From: Planctomycetota bacterium
GTDB taxonomy: Bacteria; Planctomycetota; UBA1135; UBA2386
Reading direction: 5' to 3'
Assembly (NCBI GenBank): GCA_947455805.1
Contig: CANGSN010000007.1
Coordinates: 1 to 20,155 of the forward strand
Length of the DNA stretch: 20,155 nucleotides
Under the pieces are notes generated by a model, which ran no database searches, was not told where the DNA came from, and was given only the letters and a program-made list of their open reading frames with translations. Position numbers and translations under genes: made by a program. Below, in pieces: positions 14,877 through 20,155 of the stretch (position 1 is the first letter of the stretch; every line of letters begins with the position of its first letter).

Positions 14877-16327
14877 GCGCGGCCTCCGGCTTCGCGGTGT
14901 TCGACGACCGCCTTGATGCAGCCGCGCGAACGCGCCATCGCGAACGCGGCCTCTAGCTCGGCGGCGGCGAAGCGGTGCGTCACCAGCCGTTCGCCGATGC
15001 GCTGCAGTTCGGCATCGCCGGCGAGCAGGTCGAGCGCCTGCCGGAAGTCGCCGCAGCGCGAGCTGCCGAGGCGCAGGCCGCGTTGGGCGACCGCGCGCAG
15101 CAAGGGCGACGGTTCGGCGGGATTCGGCAGGATCAGGATCGAGCCGCGCGGGCGCACCAGGCAGATCTCGTCGCCGGCGATCGGCCGGATCGCGGCGTCG
15201 ACCTCGGCCGCGGTCGCGGCCACGGCGCAGTCGGCGCGCGGCAGGCCGTCGCGTGCTTGCGTGTACGACGGCAGCAAGCGCGCCGCCGGGCCGCGCGTCA
15301 GGTCCGCGGTGCGCAGCAGCGACAGCGGCGGCGGGCTCTGCGCCAGCCAGGCGACGCGCGGGTTCTTGCCGGTGCGCAGGCGCTGCCACGGGGCGGTGCC
15401 GGCGAGCGCCTGGTCCGGCTTGTTCGGGAACGCTTCGAGCGCCAGTTCGTCGACCACGAGCCCGGTCAGCTGCGACAGTCCGCACGACGGTTGGCCGTGC
15501 GTCGACTTCACGTGCACCTCGCGGCGGGCGAGGCGCACCGCGGTGGCGAGTGCTTGCGGGTTGCCGGTGGTGTCGATGACGCAGTCGAACGCCTGGTCGG
15601 CCAGCGCGCTCGCCGTGTCGTCGACCTGGATCGTCTCGGTGGCGCCGAACGTCGTCGCCAGCTGCAGCAGCGCCGGGTCGCGCGCCAGCGCCGCGATGCG
15701 GAAGTCGCCGCCGGTGCGCTTGCCTTTGGCGCGCACGCCGGCCAGCGCTGCGACCACCAGCATGCCGAGGCGCCGCGGGCCGAGCACGGCGATGCGTTCG
15801 CCGGGTCGCGGCGCCAGCGTCTGCACCGCGTGCAGGGCGGCGGCGAACGGTTCGACCAGCACGGCGGCGCTGTCGGGCACGTTCGCTGGCACTTCGAGGC
15901 ACGCGTGCTCGGGCACCAGCATCCACGGGCCGAAGCCGCCGGGCAGGCCGTGGATGCCGAGCGTCAGGCGCTCCGGGCAGTGCGTCGGCAGGCCGGCGCG
16001 GCAGAACGCGCAGTCGCTGGCGACGCCGCGCGCGTGGTGGCTGGCGTTGATCTCGACGACGAAGCGGCGGCCCTGGTCGTCGGTCGCGATCACTTCATGG
16101 CCGATCACCTGCGGCAGCGGGAACGGCAGGTGGTGGCGCGCCAGGTCGGTCGAGCAGACGCCGCAGGCGCGCGTGCGCAGCAGGCGGTAGCCGGGGCCGA
16201 GTTCGAGCAGCGCCACGCCGTCGCGGTGCACGCTCCAACCCTTCTCGTCGCCGCGCAGCGTGTAGTGCGCGGCGGCGAACGTCTGGTCGGCGCGGTAGTC
16301 GAGGGCGTCGAAATCGATCGTCGGCAT
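14873..16327 (-). CDS. Zinc-type medium-chain dehydrogenase/reductase (alcohol-dehydrogenase-like), enlarged
   Basis: The 484-residue product starts at ATG 16327. The GroES-like domain has the catalytic-zinc motif CGVCSTD (55-61) and GHE (76-78). The structural-zinc lobe retains Cys106, Cys109 and Cys117, but the position of the first of the usual four cysteines is Ala103. VEP (158-160) and the Rossmann segment IAVLGPRRLG (179-188) follow, then CVIDTTGNPQAL. MDR enzymes are usually 340-380 residues; here about 110-120 extra residues (~275-395) interrupt the Rossmann part before the usual ending (HRF-x-AELEAAFAMA). The family oxidises alcohols or reduces carbonyls with NAD(P). The substrate cannot be read from sequence. 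It is the first gene of a coupled pair with the AHCY-like protein, so the two probably act on one pathway or form a complex (inference). No clear Shine-Dalgarno was seen. Confidence 0.85.
   Translation of the reverse strand: MPTIDFDALDYRADQTFAAAHYTLRGDEKGWSVHRDGVALLELGPGYRLLRTRACGVCSTDLARHHLPFPLPQVIGHEVIATDDQGRRFVVEINASHHARGVASDCAFCRAGLPTHCPERLTLGIHGLPGGFGPWMLVPEHACLEVPANVPDSAAVLVEPFAAALHAVQTLAPRPGERIAVLGPRRLGMLVVAALAGVRAKGKRTGGDFRIAALARDPALLQLATTFGATETIQVDDTASALADQAFDCVIDTTGNPQALATAVRLARREVHVKSTHGQPSCGLSQLTGLVVDELALEAFPNKPDQALAGTAPWQRLRTGKNPRVAWLAQSPPPLSLLRTADLTRGPAARLLPSYTQARDGLPRADCAVAATAAEVDAAIRPIAGDEICLVRPRGSILILPNPAEPSPLLRAVAQRGLRLGSSRCGDFRQALDLLAGDAELQRIGERLVTHRFAAAELEAAFAMARSRGCIKAVVEHREAGGRA
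14883..14887 (-). promoter_or_regulatory. Shine-Dalgarno deciding the GTG start of the AHCY-like gene
   Basis: GGAGG on the minus strand lies 6 bases before GTG 14876, inside the end of the dehydrogenase gene. With the GTGA overlap it fixes the start and indicates translational coupling. Confidence 0.65.
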
Positions 16328-16372
16328 GGGCGGTTGGCGAGCGGCGGTCGCGCGTCATTCTGCCGGCGACCG

Positions 16373-16386
16373 GGTCGATATCGACC
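16373..16386. promoter_or_regulatory. 14-bp perfect palindrome upstream of the dehydrogenase gene
   Basis: GGTCGATATCGACC is a perfect 14-base palindrome beginning 46 bases upstream of ATG 16327, in the 86-base gap after the S41 peptidase gene. Its position fits an operator or a promoter-proximal binding site for the dehydrogenase/AHCY-like pair, but no second copy or identified regulator supports this. Confidence 0.35.
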
Positions 16387-16413
16387 TGCCGTTCGATCAT
16401 CATGCGGGCGCCG

Positions 16414-17742
16414 TCAGCGGCCGTTGCCACGGGCGCGTGCGAGGCGTTCGAGCGAAGCCCGGGCCGCCGCGGCGATGCGCGTCTCCCATTCGACGACGGC
16501 GCCGTCGGGGCCGAGCATCTCGACGTCCTCGATGCGCAACCGCACGGCGACGTCCGGCACGACGCCCTCCTCCTGCAGGCCGACGCCGTTCGACTCGAGC
16601 ACGCGCGTCGAACCGAAGCGCAGCGTGCCGCCGTCGGGGCCCTCTGCTTGCTGCACCACCGCCTCGGCGCCGGCGGTGCGTTCGCCGACGACGATCGCGC
16701 CGGCGTGGCGCTGCAAGATGCGCGCGGTGTGCTCGGCGGCGCTGCCGGTCATCGCACTGGTCAGCACGACCAGCGGGCGATCGAAGCGCGGCTCGCGCGG
16801 CTGCCACTCGTCCTGCATGAACCACTCGACGGTGACGAGGCCGAACCAGCGCGACTCGGGGTGCGGCGGCGCGAACACCAGCGGCACGCGCGACTGCAGG
16901 AAGCGTTCGGCCAGGCGCTGCGCGTTGGCGAACAGGCCGCCGAGGTTGCTGCGCAGGTCGAGCACGAGCCCGTCGGACTCGCGCGCGCGGTCGACGATGG
17001 CCTCGAGCTTCTCGATCGGCAGGTCCTGGTCGAAGTCGTCGACGGCGAGCCAGCAGAACGGCTGCGACTGGCGCAGGCGGAAGCGCCGCGCGTCCGGGCG
17101 CAGGTGGCCGAGCGGCGAGCGAGCCTGGCCACTCGTCACCACCGGCCGCCGCAGCACGTGGCGCGTGATCGAGCCGTCGCGCCAGCGCAGTTGCAGTTCG
17201 ACCGGCGAATCGGGCGGGCCGAGGAACAGGTTGCCGACCAGCGACAGCACCACCGGGAAGCCTTCGACGCGCCAAAGCTCCGGGTGGTTGTCGCCGTTGG
17301 TCAGCACGTCGGGCGGCATCGGCGCGTGGCCGAGCGGCCAGCCGACGACGTGCAGCCGGCCTTCGATCGGCATCACGCGGAAGCCGTCGACGTCGAGCAG
17401 CGAGGTGGCGGCTAGATCGGCGATCGCCATCCGTTCCGGTGGGATCGACAGCGACACGTGCACGTCGGCGAGCTCGGACAGCATGCCGGTCAGCAGGTGG
17501 TAGAACTCGTGCGGCGTGCGCGTGAACGGCACCGCGGCGCGATAGCGCGCGCGCAGCTCGTTCCAGTCGATCGGCCGCGGCCCGAACAGCGGGTAGTCGT
17601 CGGCGAGCTGCTGCCAGTAGAAGTCGAAGACGCGCAGCCGCTCGTTCGCCTGCGCGCTCAGCGGATCGAGGCCGAGGCAGCCACCGAGGCTCGCGAGGGC
17701 GGCGAGGGCGAGCAGGGTGCGAGGGAGACGACGCTTCGGCAC
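16414..17742 (-). CDS. S41-family peptidase lipoprotein (tail-specific/IRBP-like)
   Basis: The 442-residue product starts at GTG 17742, giving a signal with an Arg/Lys-rich n-region (PKRRLPR) and lipobox LGGC (Cys22). Residues ~35-98 form the helical N-terminal domain common in S41 proteins (WQQLADDYPLF, IDWNELRARYRAAV, LSELADVHVSL). The core has GLVLDLRSNLGG (258-269), the nucleophile region TSAMTGSAAEHTA with Ser334 as the probable catalytic serine, and VVGERTAGAEAV (351-362). Classical CtpA-type enzymes have a catalytic Lys near this last segment (GEKT-x-GKG); here those positions are Arg and Ala, so it fits the Lys-independent tricorn/IRBP-like branch better, or reduced activity. A periplasmic or surface proteolytic role is inferred. 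It lies 86 bases upstream of the dehydrogenase gene on the same strand; co-transcription is possible but unproven. Confidence 0.88.
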   Translation of the reverse strand: MPKRRLPRTLLALAALASLGGCLGLDPLSAQANERLRVFDFYWQQLADDYPLFGPRPIDWNELRARYRAAVPFTRTPHEFYHLLTGMLSELADVHVSLSIPPERMAIADLAATSLLDVDGFRVMPIEGRLHVVGWPLGHAPMPPDVLTNGDNHPELWRVEGFPVVLSLVGNLFLGPPDSPVELQLRWRDGSITRHVLRRPVVTSGQARSPLGHLRPDARRFRLRQSQPFCWLAVDDFDQDLPIEKLEAIVDRARESDGLVLDLRSNLGGLFANAQRLAERFLQSRVPLVFAPPHPESRWFGLVTVEWFMQDEWQPREPRFDRPLVVLTSAMTGSAAEHTARILQRHAGAIVVGERTAGAEAVVQQAEGPDGGTLRFGSTRVLESNGVGLQEEGVVPDVAVRLRIEDVEMLGPDGAVVEWETRIAAAARASLERLARARGNGR

Positions 17743-17853
17743 CGCGGCACGTTGCGCCGTCGGCGCGCCGCGGTCAACCCATCGAGGCTCCAGGTCAGGC
17801 GCGTGGGCTCTGTAAAGCTCGACGCCATCGCCAGTTTCGGATCCTGCCTAGGT

Positions 17854-17884
17854 AGTGTTCAAAATGTCGTGCATAATGAACACT
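17854..17884. promoter_or_regulatory. AT-rich dyad at the start of the AAA_14/DUF4143 gene (candidate operator)
   Basis: AGTGTTCA (17854-17861) and TGAACACT (17877-17884) form a perfect 8-bp inverted repeat. A further ATG/CAT pair lies inside around the centre TCGTG, giving a 31-bp near-palindrome. It is conspicuously AT-rich for this window, contains the -10-like hexamer CATAAT (17872-17877), and ends immediately before ATG 17885. This geometry fits an operator overlapping the promoter, possibly for autoregulation. A protein-coding role is possible if translation starts at 17855, 17864 or 17876 instead. Confidence 0.5.
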
Positions 17885-19030
17885 ATGTATACAAGACTCC
17901 TCGGGCTGCCGCAGTCGTCGTTCTTCCTGTTCGGCCCGCGGGCCACAGGCAAGACCACGTGGCTGCGGCAGGTGCTGCCCGAGGCACGGTGGTTCGACCT
18001 CGTCACCACCGAGAACTACCTGAAGTACCTGCACGATCCGGGCAGCTTTCGAACTCAGGTCGAGGCGTTGCCGGCGGGATCCTGGGTGGTCGTCGACGAA
18101 GTGCAGAAGGTGCCTGCTCTGCTCGACGAAGTGCACGCACTGATCGCCGCGCACGGCCGTCGCTATCGCTTCGCGCTCAGTGGTTCGAGCGCGCGCAAGC
18201 TGCGTCGGCTCGACGCCAACTTGCTCGCTGGTCGCGTGATCAACCGATCGTTCTTTCCGCTGACGCTCGCCGAGGCGGGCCTGGACACTCCCATCGACGA
18301 CGTGCTTCGGATCGGCATGCTGCCCGGTGTGCGCTCCGAGCCTGGCTCGGCGATCGACACGTTGGAGGCATACGCCGCGAACTACCTGCGGCAGGAGATC
18401 CAGCAGGAGGCCCTGACCAGGGACCTCGCCGGGTTCTCGCGGTTCCTCCGCGTCGCGGCCATCCTCAACGGTCAGGTCGTGAACTTCAGCAACGTCGCGA
18501 ACGAGGCCAAGGTCAACCGGGTCACGGTGAGCCGGAACTTCGAAGTGCTCGTCGACACGCTGGTGGGCGTCTGGGTCTCGGCGTGGCAGCCGCGCCTGAA
18601 GGTCCGCGAGAAGGCAGGGCCGAAGTTCTACTTCTTCGATCCCGGTGTCGTGCGCGCCGTCGCCAACCAGCTGCGTGCTCCCGTGCACGACAGCGAGAAG
18701 GGGACCTTGCTCGAGACCTGGGTGCTGCACGAACTGCGCGCGCATCTGCAGCACGCAGGGTGCGGCGGCGAGATCACCTGGTATCGCACCGGAGCCGGCG
18801 TCGAGGTCGACTTTGTCTGGTGTGGTGCCGAATACAGCGTCGGCATCGAGGTCAAGGCGAGCGAGCGTTGGCGCAGTGAGTCGGGGGACGCGTTGCGCGA
18901 GTTGCTCCATAGCAAGTCGATCCGCCACGCGGTGGCCGTCTACCTCGGCGATCAGCCCCTGCTCGACGGCGGCGTGCACGTGCTGCCGGCCCGGCAGTGG
19001 GTGGAGAGGCTCGGCGAATTCGTGCGGTGA
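17885..19030 (+). CDS. AAA_14-family ATPase with C-terminal DUF4143 domain
   Basis: The start chosen is ATG 17885 (MYTRLLGLPQSSFFLFGPR) because the family normally begins a few residues before the FFLFGPRGTGK segment; 17876, 17864 and GTG 17855 are in-frame alternatives, and none has a clear Shine-Dalgarno. The 381-residue product has Walker A GPRATGKTT (17-25), Walker B VVVDEVQK (68-75), and a sensor strand ALSGSSARKLRR (97-108). The DUF4143 half includes a winged-helix-like region (VVNFSNVANEAKVNRVTVSRNF, ~198-219). A nuclease-like C-terminus has D309 and E322-V-K324 (EVDFVW followed by GIEVKAS), resembling a PD-(D/E)XK core. Cellular function of the family is not established; members occur patchily and move horizontally. 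Here it sits alone on the + strand between minus-strand envelope genes and carries its own dyad and terminator, consistent with an acquired cassette (inference). Confidence 0.92.
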   Translation: MYTRLLGLPQSSFFLFGPRATGKTTWLRQVLPEARWFDLVTTENYLKYLHDPGSFRTQVEALPAGSWVVVDEVQKVPALLDEVHALIAAHGRRYRFALSGSSARKLRRLDANLLAGRVINRSFFPLTLAEAGLDTPIDDVLRIGMLPGVRSEPGSAIDTLEAYAANYLRQEIQQEALTRDLAGFSRFLRVAAILNGQVVNFSNVANEAKVNRVTVSRNFEVLVDTLVGVWVSAWQPRLKVREKAGPKFYFFDPGVVRAVANQLRAPVHDSEKGTLLETWVLHELRAHLQHAGCGGEITWYRTGAGVEVDFVWCGAEYSVGIEVKASERWRSESGDALRELLHSKSIRHAVAVYLGDQPLLDGGVHVLPARQWVERLGEFVR

Positions 19031-19033
19031 TTC

Positions 19034-19056
19034 GGGCTCGAGGTCACCTCGAGCCC
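19034..19056. terminator. Strong bidirectional terminator-like hairpin
   Basis: GGGCTCGAGG (19034-19043) pairs perfectly with CCTCGAGCCC (19047-19056) around loop TCA: ten base pairs, mostly G-C. It lies in the 43-base gap between the convergent ATPase and phosphate-binding-protein genes. There is no T-tract, as is common for hairpins in GC-rich genomes, so termination is inferred from the stem and the convergent position. Confidence 0.7.
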
Positions 19057-19073
19057 CTCGCGAAGGCACCCGC

Positions 19074-20054
19074 TCACTGCATCGGCAGCAGCGTGCGGCC
19101 GAGCAGCGCCCGCCCTTCGTCGCCGCGAGCGAACTGCACGAAGCGCTCCGCGACACCCGCCGGCTGGCCCTGCGTGACCACGTGCACCGCGATGCCGTAC
19201 GGATACGTCCCCCAACCGAACGCTTCGAGCGACGGCTGGCACCAGTCGATCTGCAGCAGCTTCTGGCCGGCTTCGTGCGGCGTCGCCGTGAGGCGCACGA
19301 TGCCGATCGCGCCGGGTTCGCGCAGCAGCTGGTCGACGACGTGGCGTTCGGTCGGCACGCCGAGGCACGTCGACACGAACGCGTCGCCCGGGATCAGGGC
19401 GCGCGCGGCGCGTTCGGCCATCGCGCGGTCGCTCGGGATCACCGGCACGATGGCGCCGCCGTCGTAGCCGAGCTGCTGCCACGAGGTGACCTCGCCGGTG
19501 AAGATGGCGCGTACCTGTTGGCGCGTCAGCGACTTGACCGGCGAGTTGGGCGCGATCGACAGGGCGAACAGTTCGACGCCGATGCGGCTCTGCCGCAGGC
19601 CGGCCTGCTGCTCGCGCTGCGACAGCGGTCCGCCGATGACGCCGAAGTCGGCCTTGCCGACCATCAGCAGGTCGACGACGTCCCGGTCGGGGCAGTTCGC
19701 CGGTCTGGCCGTGATGCCCTCGACCTGGCCGAGGAACGCCGCCATCAGCGCGTCGTCGACCACGTGCGCCGCGTAGGTGCCGACGACGATCGCCGCTTCG
19801 CGCAGCTCGGGCACGAACTGCCGCGGCGCGCTCTCGCCCAGCGGGACCGGCTGTGGCGCCGCCAGCGGGTCGCCGATCATGCTGGCGACCACGAACTGCG
19901 GCCGGTCGTCGACCGGCGGCGGGGCGGTCTGCACGCCCAGCTGGCGGGCCATGACGTTCGGCTCGGTGGCGTTGTCCAGCGAGCAGCTCGCTGCGAGCAC
20001 GGCCAAGCCGACGACCCAGATCGGGCGCAGACACTCTGTCCAGTTGTTCCCCAC
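19074..20054 (-). CDS. PstS-like phosphate/solute-binding lipoprotein
   Basis: The 326-residue product starts at GTG 20054, supported by GGAGGA 6 bases upstream. The signal ends in lipobox LAASC (Cys24). Motifs of the PstS-like periplasmic binding family (PBP_like_2) are present: KADFGVIGGPLS (134-145), IGVELFALSIAPNSPVKSLT (158-177), QVRAIFTGEVTSWQQLG (180-196) and GAIGIVR (248-254), followed by YGIAVHVV and a C-terminal helix. In the family, the segment Npv-x-x-LT-x-x-q-l-x-x-IF-x-G-x-i-x-x-W-x-x-l-G is diagnostic. PstS binds phosphate and feeds the Pst ABC importer. No pst transport gene is visible here, though the next upstream gene lies beyond the window, so a scavenging, signalling or different-anion role cannot be excluded. 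It converges with the ATPase gene. Confidence 0.85.
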   Translation of the reverse strand: MGNNWTECLRPIWVVGLAVLAASCSLDNATEPNVMARQLGVQTAPPPVDDRPQFVVASMIGDPLAAPQPVPLGESAPRQFVPELREAAIVVGTYAAHVVDDALMAAFLGQVEGITARPANCPDRDVVDLLMVGKADFGVIGGPLSQREQQAGLRQSRIGVELFALSIAPNSPVKSLTRQQVRAIFTGEVTSWQQLGYDGGAIVPVIPSDRAMAERAARALIPGDAFVSTCLGVPTERHVVDQLLREPGAIGIVRLTATPHEAGQKLLQIDWCQPSLEAFGWGTYPYGIAVHVVTQGQPAGVAERFVQFARGDEGRALLGRTLLPMQ

Positions 20055-20060
20055 GGGCTC

Positions 20061-20066
20061 TCCTCC
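20061..20066 (-). promoter_or_regulatory. Shine-Dalgarno of the PstS-like gene
   Basis: GGAGGA on the minus strand, 6 bases before GTG 20054, is the strongest ribosome binding site in the window and supports the GTG start. The remaining bases to 20155 are upstream region; no clear promoter hexamers were recognised. Confidence 0.65.
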
Positions 20067-20155
20067 GTGTGCAAGGATCGGACAGTCAGACTGGGACGAT
20101 GTTGCGCAAGCGGACAGCTGGCATGGGCTTCGGCCGGTGCGAACGGGGCGCTGCC

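Noticed and set aside
14202..17503. Long plus-strand frames opposite the dehydrogenase, AHCY-like and S41 genes
   Set aside because: All are antisense shadows; the minus-strand proteins carry catalytic motifs and sensible starts with coupled overlaps.
17743..17853. Sigma-70-type promoter for the ATPase (TTTCGG near 17835 with CAAAAT at 17860)
   Set aside because: The spacing is 19 bases and the -35 match is poor; it is not strong enough to list as a promoter.

Overview
This is a GC-rich bacterial window (GC visibly well above 60 percent, with strong G/C preference at third codon positions). It is densely coded, with 13 protein genes and no gap over about 220 bases. No rRNA, tRNA, CRISPR array or transposase was found. 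Eight or nine products begin with a short signal ending in a lipobox cysteine, and three look like outer-membrane beta-barrels, so the host should have two membranes. Hanks-type kinases, kinesin-light-chain-like TPRs, PKD modules, DNRLRE domains and many lipoproteins together fit Planctomycetota or a similarly large-genome diderm. That placement is inference, because no marker gene is present.

Layout, left to right. Positions 1-820 (+) hold the 3' end of a TPR protein. Positions 842-1582 (-) encode a small lipoprotein with seven His-Asn-Gly repeats (DUF4097-like). Positions 1651-5469 (-) encode a 1272-residue surface lipoprotein in which a two-heme cytochrome segment interrupts a propeller-like repeat array, followed by four PKD domains and a DNRLRE domain. 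Positions 5691-9658 (+) are a translationally coupled pair: a lipoprotein with YwqK/MORN-like repeats and a peroxiredoxin-like domain, then a transmembrane Ser/Thr kinase with an extracytoplasmic PKD-like sensor. Positions 9788-12326 hold three outer-membrane-type proteins: a TorF-like porin (-) and, divergently, two tandem paralogues (+).

Positions 12444-16327 (-) are a second coupled pair: an unusual zinc-type MDR dehydrogenase, then an 810-residue protein whose C-terminal half is a divergent S-adenosylhomocysteine-hydrolase-like domain. An S41 peptidase lipoprotein lies upstream on the same strand (16414-17742). Positions 17885-19030 (+) encode an AAA_14/DUF4143 ATPase behind an AT-rich dyad. 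Positions 19074-20054 (-) encode a PstS-like phosphate-binding lipoprotein.

The most notable non-coding signal is a pair of about 105-bp elements at 9686-9790 and 12324-12429. They lie in inverted orientation, each starts at the stop codon of a beta-barrel gene, and each can fold into three hairpins. Two base pairs in the first hairpin change compensatorily between the copies, which suggests a conserved RNA structure such as a terminator or 3'-UTR element. The most interesting protein-level system is the coupled MDR / AHCY-like pair.
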